DNA from: Peribacillus alkalitolerans
GTDB lineage: Bacteria > Bacillota > Bacilli > Bacillales > DSM-1321
DNA length: 64,000 bases
NCBI RefSeq assembly: GCF_010882125.1
Contig: NZ_JAAGVZ010000007.1
Span: 124,001-188,000, forward strand
Direction of reading: 5' to 3'
The translations under genes were made by a program, and so were the position numbers. This document shows positions 54,670 to 63,175 of the stretch, one piece after another (within the stretch, counting starts at the first letter, position 1; each line of letters starts with the position of its first letter). The notes beneath the pieces were generated by a model. It ran no database searches. It was not told where the DNA came from and saw nothing but the letters and a program-made list of their open reading frames with translations.

Positions 54670-55671
54670 TTGTCGGGTGAAGTATTATCACAAAACGAAA
54701 TTGATGCACTCTTGTCTGCCCTTTCAACAGGTGAAATGAATGCAGATGAGTTAAAAAAAGAAGAGGCTGAGAAAAAAGTTAAGTCTTATGATTTTAAGAG
54801 AGCTCTCCGTTTTTCAAAAGATCAAGTAAGAAGTTTAACTAGAATACATGAAAACTTTGCAAGACTATTAACTACGTTTTTCTCTGCTCAATTGAGGACT
54901 TATGTTCAGATTACGGTTGCATCAGCCGATCAGATACCATATGAAGAATTCATTCGGTCTATTCCTAAAATGACCATATTGAACGTGTTTGAGGTTCCAC
55001 CTCTTGACGGACGCATTTTAATGGAAGTCAATCCAAACATCGCTTATTCCATGCTTGATCGTGTTCTTGGTGGAAGAGGATCCAGTGTAAATAAAGTAGA
55101 AAACTTGACTGAGATTGAAACCAAAATTATGTCCAATCTATTTGAAAGAGGATTTGAAAACCTTCAAGAAGCATGGTCTACCGTAGCTGAAATTGATCCA
55201 ATCATGACGGATTTTGAAGTCAATCCTCAATTTTTACAAATGGTATCTCCCAACGAAACTGTTGTGGTCATATCATTGAATACTCAAATTGGAGAGACAA
55301 CGGGAATGATAAATATTTGCATTCCACATGTAGTCTTGGAACCAATCATCCCAAAATTGTCTGTTCATTATTGGATGCAAACAACTAAGAAAGAAAGATC
55401 GACTGAAGAAATTGAGGTCCTGGAGAAAAGGATTGAACAATCTGTCGTACCAGTTATAGCCGAACTCGGTAGAACGGATATTAGTATTCAGGATTTTTTA
55501 CTTCTCGATGTCGGTGATGTGATTGATTTAAATAGATTTATAGACCAACCACTTACAATAAAGGTTGGGGATGTGCCGAAATTTGAAGGTCAACCAGGTA
55601 AAGTAGGTAGAAAAATGGCCGTTCAAATTTTGGACACATTGAAAGGGGGAGACGAAGAATATGGTAAGTGA
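54670..55671 (+). CDS. fliM: FliM, flagellar motor switch protein
   Basis: C-ring protein that binds CheY-P. It has 333 residues. The N-terminal CheY-binding peptide is LSQNEIDALLSAL, followed by the CheC-like middle domain (RIHENFARLLTTFFSAQLRT, LDGRILMEVNPNIAYSMLDR) and the SpoA C-domain (VIAELGRTDISIQDFLLLDV). TTG 54670 follows GGGAGGTGACGATCC. It overlaps fliY by 11 bases. Confidence 0.95.
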   Translation: MSGEVLSQNEIDALLSALSTGEMNADELKKEEAEKKVKSYDFKRALRFSKDQVRSLTRIHENFARLLTTFFSAQLRTYVQITVASADQIPYEEFIRSIPKMTILNVFEVPPLDGRILMEVNPNIAYSMLDRVLGGRGSSVNKVENLTEIETKIMSNLFERGFENLQEAWSTVAEIDPIMTDFEVNPQFLQMVSPNETVVVISLNTQIGETTGMINICIPHVVLEPIIPKLSVHYWMQTTKKERSTEEIEVLEKRIEQSVVPVIAELGRTDISIQDFLLLDVGDVIDLNRFIDQPLTIKVGDVPKFEGQPGKVGRKMAVQILDTLKGGDEEYGK

Positions 55672-56917
55672 TGATATGCTATCTCAAGATGAAATTGATG
55701 CTCTTTTGAAGGGTACAGATGATGATTTCGGAGTTGACGATCCCCCTGTTGATGATTTCCTTAGTTTAATGGAACAAGATGCACTTGGAGAGATTGGTAA
55801 TATTTCTTTTGGAAGCTCTGCAACAGCTTTATCTACCTTATTAAATCAAAAAGTGGATATAACGACACCGACCGTCTCTGTTATCCATCGTTCAAAACTT
55901 CCAGAAGAGTTTCAACATCCTTATGTGGCTATAAAAGTAAATTATACTGTTGGTTTTTCAGGGGTGAATCTACTAGTAATCAAGCAATCAGACGCCGCAA
56001 TCATTGCAGACTTAATGTTGGGTGGAGATGGAATAAACCCTTCCGATCTTTTAGGTGAAATCCAACTAAGTGCGGTACAGGAAGCTATGAATCAAATGAT
56101 GGGTTCCGCTGCGACATCAATGTCTACAATCTTTAATAAAAAAGTGGACATCTCACCACCAAGCATCGATCTATTGAATATGGAGCAAGGTGAGGGCGGA
56201 GATTCCATTCCAGCAGACGAATTACTTGCCAAAATATCGTTTCGCTTGAAAATTGGGGAGTTAATAGATTCAAATATCATGCAATTATTGCCTATCCAGT
56301 TTGCAAAAGAGTTAGTTGATGAGCTATTGAACCCATCACCAACAGTGGAAACTAAAGTTGAGCCAATCATAGAGAAACCTATGGAACAAGCTATCCAACA
56401 TCAGCAACCCGTTCAAAATCAACATATGTATCAACCACAGGCGCAACCAGTTGATGCAAATCAATATGAACAACCGCCGATGGCTAATTATAGTGGACAA
56501 GGATATCAAGCACCACATAATCCTTATGAGAATTATCAGCCTGCACCGCATCAACCACAACACTTAGGCTCTCAATATGTACAACCTATGCAAGCAGTGA
56601 ATGTACAGCCTGCAAGTTTTACAAGCTTTGAGCCTTATAGATTACAGGAGCCAGAACAAAAGAATCTGGATATGCTACTAGACATCCCACTTCAGGTTAC
56701 TGTAGAACTCGGTAGAACAAAACGTTCTGTGAAGGAAATTCTCGAGCTATCAAGCGGTTCGATCATTGAATTGGATAAGCTCGCCGGGGAGCCTGTTGAC
56801 ATCCTGGTGAACGATCGCCTAATCGCAAAAGGTGAGGTTGTGGTCATTGATGAGAATTTTGGAGTTCGGGTTACAGACATCATTAGTCAAAGTGATAGAC
56901 TTAAAAAATTAAGATAA
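55661..56917 (+). CDS. fliY: FliY, switch protein and CheY-P phosphatase
   Basis: Gram-positive FliN-type switch protein that also dephosphorylates CheY-P. It has 418 residues. The N-terminal LSQDEIDALLKGT mimics FliM. The CheC-like domain has both catalytic pairs intact: Glu44-Asn47 (GEIGN) and Glu141-Asn144 (EAMN). A Gln/Pro/Tyr-rich linker of about 90 residues (about 235-325) precedes the SpoA/FliN domain (VTVELGRTKRSVKEILELSS). GGGGGAGACG precedes ATG. Confidence 0.95.
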   Translation: MVSDDMLSQDEIDALLKGTDDDFGVDDPPVDDFLSLMEQDALGEIGNISFGSSATALSTLLNQKVDITTPTVSVIHRSKLPEEFQHPYVAIKVNYTVGFSGVNLLVIKQSDAAIIADLMLGGDGINPSDLLGEIQLSAVQEAMNQMMGSAATSMSTIFNKKVDISPPSIDLLNMEQGEGGDSIPADELLAKISFRLKIGELIDSNIMQLLPIQFAKELVDELLNPSPTVETKVEPIIEKPMEQAIQHQQPVQNQHMYQPQAQPVDANQYEQPPMANYSGQGYQAPHNPYENYQPAPHQPQHLGSQYVQPMQAVNVQPASFTSFEPYRLQEPEQKNLDMLLDIPLQVTVELGRTKRSVKEILELSSGSIIELDKLAGEPVDILVNDRLIAKGEVVVIDENFGVRVTDIISQSDRLKKLR

Positions 56918-56937
56918 TTTCTTGGGGGTAATAATAT

Positions 56938-57300
56938 ATGGCACATAAAATTTTAATCGTAGATGACGCTGCATTCATGAGAATGATGATTAAGGATATT
57001 TTAAGCAAAAATGGTTTTGATGTAGTTGGGGAAGCTGCTGATGGTGTCCAAGCCATTGAAAAATTTAAGGAAACATCTCCAGATTTAGTTACTATGGATA
57101 TCACTATGCCAGAAATGGATGGGATTACTGCATTAAAAGAAATCAAAAAGCTGAATCCATCCGCAAAAGTGATCATGTGTTCTGCGATGGGTCAACAAGC
57201 GATGGTAATTGATGCAATTCAAGCAGGTGCACGTGACTTTATCGTGAAGCCATTCCAAGCAGACCGCGTATTAGAAGCAATCAACAAGACATTGAGCTAA
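56938..57300 (+). CDS. cheY: CheY, chemotaxis response regulator
   Basis: Phosphorylated by CheA; binds FliM and FliY. It has 120 residues. The acidic pocket is Asp9-Asp10, the phospho-acceptor Asp54 (TMDITMP), Ser/Thr region MCSAMG and Lys in FIVKPF. GGGGGTAA precedes ATG 20 bases after fliY. As a single receiver domain without an output domain it is CheY rather than a transcription factor. Confidence 0.96.
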   Translation: MAHKILIVDDAAFMRMMIKDILSKNGFDVVGEAADGVQAIEKFKETSPDLVTMDITMPEMDGITALKEIKKLNPSAKVIMCSAMGQQAMVIDAIQAGARDFIVKPFQADRVLEAINKTLS

Positions 57301-57332
57301 TATTCTATCATCAGTTAGAGGGTGTAATCCCA

Positions 57333-57989
57333 TTGGTTTATTTTAAAAAAATAACTTACTTCTTTGTTATTACAATGATCGTTCTGCTTGGATCCAATAT
57401 TCAGGTCCAAGCAGAGCAAGGTGAGAAAACAGTAAAAGATTTCTATCAACCTAAGGATAAAAAAGAGAGTACTGAAAAGGTTTCTGATTCCGAAAATAAT
57501 ACAGCGGATATAGGATCTTCAACAGGTCTTACTTTTTTTGATTTTTTGAGAATGATAGTAGCAACACTTTTTGTTGTTGCCCTTCTCTATTTTGTGTTGA
57601 GATTTATCAATAAAAAAAGTAGAGCTTACCAAAAGGTCACCTATGTCCAAAATTTAGGTGGAACGAGCTTAGGTGGAAATCGATCCATCCAATTAGTGAA
57701 AATTGGGAACAGAGTTCTTATAGTGGGAGTTGGAGAGGACATCCAATTATTAAAAGAAATCGATAATCCAGAAGAATTCTCTTCCATTATGGACACTTAT
57801 CTTTCTACAGGAGAATCCGATTTTCAAGCTTCAGATATTTTTTCAAAATTTGTTGTTAAAAAGCAAGCGTCAAATAATCCATCTTTTGAAAACTTTACTT
57901 CTCATATTAAAGAGCAATTAAGTGATTTTTCTAAGTCAAGAAGGAAATTACAACAAGATTTGAAGAAGGAGAAAGACCGAGATGAATGA
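57333..57989 (+). CDS. fliO: FliO (FliZ), export-gate assembly protein
   Basis: Assists FliP ring assembly. It has 218 residues from TTG 57333 (GAGGGTGTAA upstream). A cleavable-looking signal peptide (about 1-28, ending QVQA) precedes a charged periplasmic stretch. A transmembrane helix lies at about 70-92 (FLRMIVATLFVVALLYFVLR), followed by a cytoplasmic domain with NRSIQLVKIGNRVLIVGVGE. It overlaps fliP by 8 bases. B. subtilis annotations use fliZ for this gene. Confidence 0.9.
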   Translation: MVYFKKITYFFVITMIVLLGSNIQVQAEQGEKTVKDFYQPKDKKESTEKVSDSENNTADIGSSTGLTFFDFLRMIVATLFVVALLYFVLRFINKKSRAYQKVTYVQNLGGTSLGGNRSIQLVKIGNRVLIVGVGEDIQLLKEIDNPEEFSSIMDTYLSTGESDFQASDIFSKFVVKKQASNNPSFENFTSHIKEQLSDFSKSRRKLQQDLKKEKDRDE

Positions 57990-58650
57990 ATTCATGGAAT
58001 TTTTCAACGGCAATGACGCTTCTTCAGTTTCAACTTCTGTAAAGTTATTGCTTCTACTTACAGTGTTATCCTTGGCACCAAGTATCTTGATCTTGATGAC
58101 ATGTTTTACACGGGTCATTATTGTTTTAGGATTTGTAAGGACGTCTTTGGCGACACAACAAATGCCTCCAACCCAAGTTCTTGTTGGATTAGCATTATTT
58201 ATTACTTTTTTTGTCATGGCTCCTACCTTTCAAGAGGTGAATGAGAAAGCTTTGACCCCGTTGTTTAATGAGGAAATTCAATTGGAAGAGGCCTATGAAA
58301 GGGCATCGGTTCCTTTTAAGGAATTTATGAGTCAACATACACGTCAAAAGGATTTGGAACTGTTTTTAGCATACGCGAAAATGGATCGTCCAAAAAGTAT
58401 TGAAGATATTCCCTTGACGGCACTTGTACCAGCATTCGCAATCAGTGAAATAAAGACGGCCTTTCAAATTGGCTTCATGATTTTCATACCATTCCTAGTC
58501 ATTGATATGATTGTAGCTAGTGTTTTAATGTCGATGGGTATGATGATGCTTCCACCAGTGATGATATCATTGCCTTTTAAGATTTTACTATTTGTGTTGG
58601 TGGATGGTTGGTATCTTGTTGTTAAATCTTTGCTACAAAGCTTTGAGTAG
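57982..58650 (+). CDS. fliP: FliP, flagellar type III export gate protein
   Basis: Pore-forming gate subunit. It has 222 residues. LLTVLSLAPSILILMTCFTR, VVLGFVR-like IIVLGFVRTSLATQQMPP and MGMMMLPPVMISLPFKILLF are hallmark strips; four transmembrane segments are visible. It lacks an obvious cleavable signal, as is usual in Bacillus. It starts within fliO. Confidence 0.96.
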   Translation: MNEFMEFFNGNDASSVSTSVKLLLLLTVLSLAPSILILMTCFTRVIIVLGFVRTSLATQQMPPTQVLVGLALFITFFVMAPTFQEVNEKALTPLFNEEIQLEEAYERASVPFKEFMSQHTRQKDLELFLAYAKMDRPKSIEDIPLTALVPAFAISEIKTAFQIGFMIFIPFLVIDMIVASVLMSMGMMMLPPVMISLPFKILLFVLVDGWYLVVKSLLQSFE

Positions 58651-58659
58651 GTGAGGAAA

Positions 58660-58929
58660 GTGAACCAAGAATTTGTTGTAAAAATAGCTGAGCAAGGGAT
58701 TTACACTATATTAATCATTTGTGGCCCTTTATTATTATTGGCACTTGTAATTGGATTGGTCGTAAGTATTTTTCAGGCTGCCACCCAAATCCAAGAACAA
58801 ACATTGGCTTTTGTTCCTAAAATTGTGGCCGTTCTTCTTGGATTAATCTTTTTTGGTCCATGGATGCTTGGCCATATGCTTTCTTATGCACAAGAAATCT
58901 TCGGTAATCTCAATAGATTTGTAGGTTAA
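58660..58929 (+). CDS. fliQ: FliQ, flagellar export gate protein
   Basis: Two-helix gate subunit. It has 89 residues from GTG 58660, with AGGTGAGGA upstream; GTG 58651 is inside that site. QEFVVKIAEQGIYTILIICG starts the protein, and FQAATQIQEQTLAFVPKIVA is the family signature between the helices. Its stop TAA shares one base with the fliR start. Confidence 0.95.
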   Translation: MNQEFVVKIAEQGIYTILIICGPLLLLALVIGLVVSIFQAATQIQEQTLAFVPKIVAVLLGLIFFGPWMLGHMLSYAQEIFGNLNRFVG

Positions 58930-59711
58930 TGGATATGCAGGAGCTATTGCCTCAATTCCCAGGTTTTTTGTTGATTTTAGTTAGGGTTACTGCATTTTTT
59001 GTGACAATGCCGATTTTCTCATATCGAACAATTCCTGCCAGTCATCGAATTGGCTTTAGTTTTTTTCTGGCATGGATCATGTATTACACGATGGATATTC
59101 CTGTTTTAGAAATAGATGTTAGCTATTTCCTTTTAATAGTTAAAGAAGCATTAGTAGGATTAATGATAGGATTTATCGCATTTGTAATAATGACTGCAGT
59201 TCAAATTGCCGGAGGATTTATCGACTTTCAAATGGGATTTGCGATCGCCAATGTAATCGATCCCCAAACTGGAGTGCAAAGCCCTTTAGTTGGTCAGTAC
59301 CTTTATACCTTCGCTTTGCTTTTTTTGCTTGTGACAAACGGACATCATTTATTACTTGACGGCATTTATTATAGTTATCAATTCATACCCGTTGATCAAG
59401 CCTTTATTCCATTTAATAATGAAGATTTATTACTCTTTGTTGTAAAAAGTTTCAACAAAGCGTTTCTCATTGCTTTCCAAATGTCGATTCCTGTTGTCGG
59501 AAGCTTGTTTATTGTCGATATTGCTCTTGGTATTCTTGCTAGGACAGTTCCTCAACTAAATATCTTTGTGGTAGGACTACCAATCAAAATTGGTGTGAGC
59601 TTTGTTGTCTTGATTATCGTTATGGGTGCACTTATGACTTCTGTCTCTCATTTATTTGAATATACGATTATTACAATGAGAGGTTTAATGGAATGGATGG
59701 GAGGAACCTGA
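58929..59711 (+). CDS. fliR: FliR, flagellar export gate protein
   Basis: Gate subunit completing the FliPQR pore. It has 260 residues with about six transmembrane segments. FQMGFAIANVIDPQTGVQSP and IALGILARTVPQLNIFVVGL are diagnostic. It lies in the invariant fliP-fliQ-fliR-flhB order; flhB begins one base after its stop. Confidence 0.95.
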   Translation: MDMQELLPQFPGFLLILVRVTAFFVTMPIFSYRTIPASHRIGFSFFLAWIMYYTMDIPVLEIDVSYFLLIVKEALVGLMIGFIAFVIMTAVQIAGGFIDFQMGFAIANVIDPQTGVQSPLVGQYLYTFALLFLLVTNGHHLLLDGIYYSYQFIPVDQAFIPFNNEDLLLFVVKSFNKAFLIAFQMSIPVVGSLFIVDIALGILARTVPQLNIFVVGLPIKIGVSFVVLIIVMGALMTSVSHLFEYTIITMRGLMEWMGGT

Positions 59712-59712
59712 C

Positions 59713-60792
59713 GTGAAGTTACAACTAAATCTGCAATTTTTTGCTGGTGAAAAAACGGAAAAAGCCACTCCAAAAAAAAGACAGGATGCCAGGAAGAAGG
59801 GCCAGGTTGCGAAAAGTCAGGATGTTAATACAGCAATAGTCTTACTTGCTGTGTTTTTTCTTCTCCTAATGACAGGTGGACATATGTTGGATTTAGTTTT
59901 AGGAATATATAAAGTGTCATTCCAGGAATTCATGTTAATGGATTTAACTGAAGCCAATATTCAATCGATTTTTGTTCAAGTAACTGAGAAAGCTGCTTTA
60001 TTTTTGCTACCTATTATGGGGATAGCCATGGTAGCTGGATTGGCTTCAAATTATATGCAGGTCGGCATACTTTTTTCCACAGAGGCTATACAGTTCAAAC
60101 TTAGCAAATTGAATCCAATTAGTGGGTTTAAAAGAATTGTGTCTGTAAGGGCGCTAGTAGAATTATTAAAATCTATATTAAAAATAAGCTTTGTAGGATT
60201 TATTGCATTCTCTGTTGTTTGGTCCCGGATGGATGAAATATTGATTTTATCTCAAAAATCAGTAGGTGCCTCGTTGATTACCTTAGGTGATATTACGATA
60301 AAGGTAGGATTGTATTCTTCTGGTGCCCTTTTGTTTTTGTCTTTGATGGATTATCTTTACCAAAAATATGATTTCGAAAAAAGTATCAGAATGTCTAAAC
60401 AAGATATCAAAGATGAATATAAAAACATCGAGGGTGACCCTCTTATAAAATCGAAAATTAAGCAAAAGCAAAGAGAGATGGCGATGCAAAGGATGATGCA
60501 AGAAGTACCAAAAGCCGATGTCGTCATTACCAATCCCACTCACTATGCAATTGCTATAAAATATGATGAAAAACAAGCTGATGCACCTATAGTTGTAGCA
60601 AAAGGTGTAGACTATGTAGCACAAAAAATTAAATTTGTTGCAAAAGAAAATGATGTTGTAATGGTAGAAAATCGGCCTTTAGCTAGGGCGTTATACGACC
60701 AAACGGATATCGGCCAAGCTATACCTGAAGAGTTCTTTAAAGCGATTGCAGAGATACTTGCCTTTGTCTATAAGACAAAAGGTAAAGTGTAA
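59713..60792 (+). CDS. flhB: FlhB, export specificity switch protein
   Basis: Membrane protein whose cytoplasmic tail self-cleaves to switch export from hook to filament. It has 359 residues. The N-terminus carries FFAGEKTEKATPKKRQDARK; four transmembrane segments lie at about 40-210. The self-cleavage site NPTH is at 274-277. GTG 59713 follows GGGAGGAACC. Its tail is the part resembled by YlqH (21377-21676). The usual immediate junction with flhA is replaced by 346 bp of repeats. Confidence 0.96.
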   Translation: MKLQLNLQFFAGEKTEKATPKKRQDARKKGQVAKSQDVNTAIVLLAVFFLLLMTGGHMLDLVLGIYKVSFQEFMLMDLTEANIQSIFVQVTEKAALFLLPIMGIAMVAGLASNYMQVGILFSTEAIQFKLSKLNPISGFKRIVSVRALVELLKSILKISFVGFIAFSVVWSRMDEILILSQKSVGASLITLGDITIKVGLYSSGALLFLSLMDYLYQKYDFEKSIRMSKQDIKDEYKNIEGDPLIKSKIKQKQREMAMQRMMQEVPKADVVITNPTHYAIAIKYDEKQADAPIVVAKGVDYVAQKIKFVAKENDVVMVENRPLARALYDQTDIGQAIPEEFFKAIAEILAFVYKTKGKV

Positions 60793-60795
60793 TTT

Positions 60796-60909
60796 TTATA
60801 CTTTAAGAAAGTATAAATTGGCAGCAAAGAAGTAAGTCGGCGTCGTAGCCAAATTTAGGTTTAAAGTATAAGTGCAACTAGGCAATCGCCAGCGCTTAAG
60901 CTTGGCGCT
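60796..60909. repeat. TTTAAG/GTATAA hairpin repeat, copy 2, after flhB
   Basis: TTATACTTTAA (60796-60806) is inverted at 60861-60871 (TTAAAGTATAA). Inner arms AATTGGC and GCCAAATT enclose a loop. An adjoining hairpin AGCGC...GCGCT lies at 60891-60909. The first 30 bases match 16873-16902 after rplS. Confidence 0.6.
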
Positions 60910-60961
60910 AGCAAAGTTTTCTAATATTATAAGAAAGTTTATCTTTCTGAAGTCAGAACAT

Positions 60962-61109
60962 TGTCTAGCTCCAGCGCCCAGCGACTAGTGTACTTCGCCC
61001 ACCTCCCTACGATAAGTCAACATCGAATCGCTTACGCTCTTCGTGTTTCCTTTATCTCAGTAGGTGTGCTCCAGTCCATAAGTCGCTAAACAGGCGCTTG
61101 CGCTTTTCT
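60962..61109. repeat. GTCTAGCTCCAGCGCC-type interspersed repeat in the flhB-flhA gap
   Basis: It starts TGTCTAGCTCCAGCGCC and ends GGCGCTTGCGCTTTTC. Inverted arms are AGCGCC (60973-60978) with GGCGCT (61093-61098) and AGCGACT (60980-60986) with AGTCGCT (61081-61087). It is GC-rich relative to its surroundings and has no reading frame of note. Sequences starting this way are common unannotated repeats in Bacillaceae. Confidence 0.7.
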
Positions 61110-61138
61110 AATAGTTTGTTGGTTGGGAGAGGAAATGT

Positions 61139-63175
61139 ATGTCAGCAAGAGATTTAACAGTTTTGATAAGTGTAATCATGATCGTTGCCATGTTGATTAT
61201 TCCATTACCAACTTGGTTGCTTAGTATATTGATATTATTGAATATCTCTCTTGCATTATTAGTCTTATTAACAGCAATGAATATGAAAGAACCTTTAGAG
61301 CTTTCCATCTTTCCTTCTCTTTTACTCTTACTTACGTTATTCAGATTGGGACTAAACGTTTCAACTACCCGATCTATCCTGAGCCATGGTGAAGCTGGTG
61401 GGGTTGTTGAAGTGTTCGGGACCTTCGTAGTCGGTGGGAAAGTAATTGTAGGTTTGGTAATTTTCGTCATTCTAGTAATCATTCAGTTTATCGTTATTAC
61501 AAAAGGTGCAGAGCGCGTTTCAGAAGTAGCAGCCAGATTTACCCTGGACGCGATGCCTGGTAAGCAAATGAGTATTGACGCTGATTTAAATGCTGGGATG
61601 ATTTCTGAAAAAGAAGCGCGTGAACGACGTGAAAAAATAGGTCGCGAAGCGGATTTTTACGGATCTATGGATGGAGCGAGCAAATTTGTTAAGGGAGATG
61701 CTATCGCTGGCATCATTATTGTACTGATCAATTTAATCGTTGGAATGGTTATTGGTGTAATGCAGCTCGAGTTAAGTGTCCAAGAAGCAGCCGTTAGGTT
61801 TACGCTTTTGACGGTTGGGGATGGTATAGTCAGTCAGGTACCTGCTTTATTAATCTCTACGGCCACAGGTATTATCGTCACAAGGGCGGCCTCTAATGGA
61901 AACCTCGGTGAAGACATTACTAAACAACTATTTGCTTATCCAAAAATGCTCTATGTTACTGGAGGAACGATTCTACTACTAGGTTTATTCACTCCAATTA
62001 GTGATTTTTACACCATTCCGCTCGCTGGCCTTCTTATTGGTGGGGGCTATTTAATCAGTAGAACTCCAACTCCAGATCAGGACGAAATTCAAGAACTTGA
62101 GCAAGAAATTGAAACAGATGAAATGAAGAGTCCTGAGAGTGTTGTTAACCTTCTAAGTGTAGATCCGATAGAATTCGAGTTTGGATATGGACTTATTCCC
62201 CTTGCAGACGCTAATCAGGGGGGTGACTTATTGGATCGAGTGGTCATGATCCGGAGGCAGCTGGCAATAGAATTAGGACTTGTCATTCCAGTTGTTCGTA
62301 TTCGAGATAACATTCAGTTGAATCCAAACGAGTATCGTTTAAAAATTAAAGGGAATGAGATGGCAAGGGGAGAGCTTCTGTTAGATCATTATTTGGCTAT
62401 GAGCCCTGGAATGGATGATGATTCAATTGAAGGGATAGACACAATTGAGCCATCCTTTGGACTACCTGCAAAATGGATTGGTGAAGATATGAAAGAACAT
62501 GCAGAAATCATGGGATATACCGTGGTAGATCCACCTAGTGTTGTATCGACACATATTACAGAAGTCATTAAAGGAAATGCTCACATTCTAATTGGTAGAC
62601 AAGAAACAAAGCAGTTAATTGATCATTTAGTGGAAAGCTCACCAATATTAGTAGAAGAAGTGACTCCAAACCCACTATCAATTGGTGAGATACAGAAGGT
62701 TTTAGCAAAACTTTTAAAAGAGAAAGTTTCGATTCGTAATCTTCCTATCATTTTTGAAACCTTAGCAGATTACGGGAAGCTTACTTCTGATACAGATTTA
62801 CTTACTGAATATGTACGCCAAAATTTAGCAAGGCAAATCACCAATCAATATATAGGAAACCAAGACCAGCTTAAGGTCATTACGGTTTCAGGCAGAGTGG
62901 AAAAAGTAATAGCGGATGGAGTCCAGCAAACAGAACATGGAAATTATCTATCGATAGATCCAGCGGATTCTCAAGCGATCCTCCAATCCATTGCTAATAA
63001 GCTGGAAGATTTGGCAATCATGGATCAAACTCCAATCATCCTTTGTTCTCCTGCTGTCAGAATGTATGTACGACAACTTACAGAAAGATATTTTCCTCAA
63101 TTGCCAATACTATCTTACAATGAATTAGAATCGGCTGTTGAAGTCCAAAGTGTAGGGGTGGTGAATGTAGAATGA
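61139..63175 (+). CDS. flhA: FlhA, flagellar export gate protein
   Basis: Largest export-gate subunit; its cytoplasmic nonamer docks chaperone-substrate complexes. It has 678 residues. About eight transmembrane segments occupy 1-310. The FHIPEP-type strip includes FTLDAMPGKQMSIDADLNAG and GASKFVKGDAIAGI. The cytoplasmic domain starts near 330 and includes FGYGLIPLADANQGGDLLDR. GGGAGAGG precedes ATG 61139; a nearby ATG at 61135 is out of frame. It overlaps flhF by four bases. Confidence 0.96.
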   Translation: MSARDLTVLISVIMIVAMLIIPLPTWLLSILILLNISLALLVLLTAMNMKEPLELSIFPSLLLLLTLFRLGLNVSTTRSILSHGEAGGVVEVFGTFVVGGKVIVGLVIFVILVIIQFIVITKGAERVSEVAARFTLDAMPGKQMSIDADLNAGMISEKEARERREKIGREADFYGSMDGASKFVKGDAIAGIIIVLINLIVGMVIGVMQLELSVQEAAVRFTLLTVGDGIVSQVPALLISTATGIIVTRAASNGNLGEDITKQLFAYPKMLYVTGGTILLLGLFTPISDFYTIPLAGLLIGGGYLISRTPTPDQDEIQELEQEIETDEMKSPESVVNLLSVDPIEFEFGYGLIPLADANQGGDLLDRVVMIRRQLAIELGLVIPVVRIRDNIQLNPNEYRLKIKGNEMARGELLLDHYLAMSPGMDDDSIEGIDTIEPSFGLPAKWIGEDMKEHAEIMGYTVVDPPSVVSTHITEVIKGNAHILIGRQETKQLIDHLVESSPILVEEVTPNPLSIGEIQKVLAKLLKEKVSIRNLPIIFETLADYGKLTSDTDLLTEYVRQNLARQITNQYIGNQDQLKVITVSGRVEKVIADGVQQTEHGNYLSIDPADSQAILQSIANKLEDLAIMDQTPIILCSPAVRMYVRQLTERYFPQLPILSYNELESAVEVQSVGVVNVE

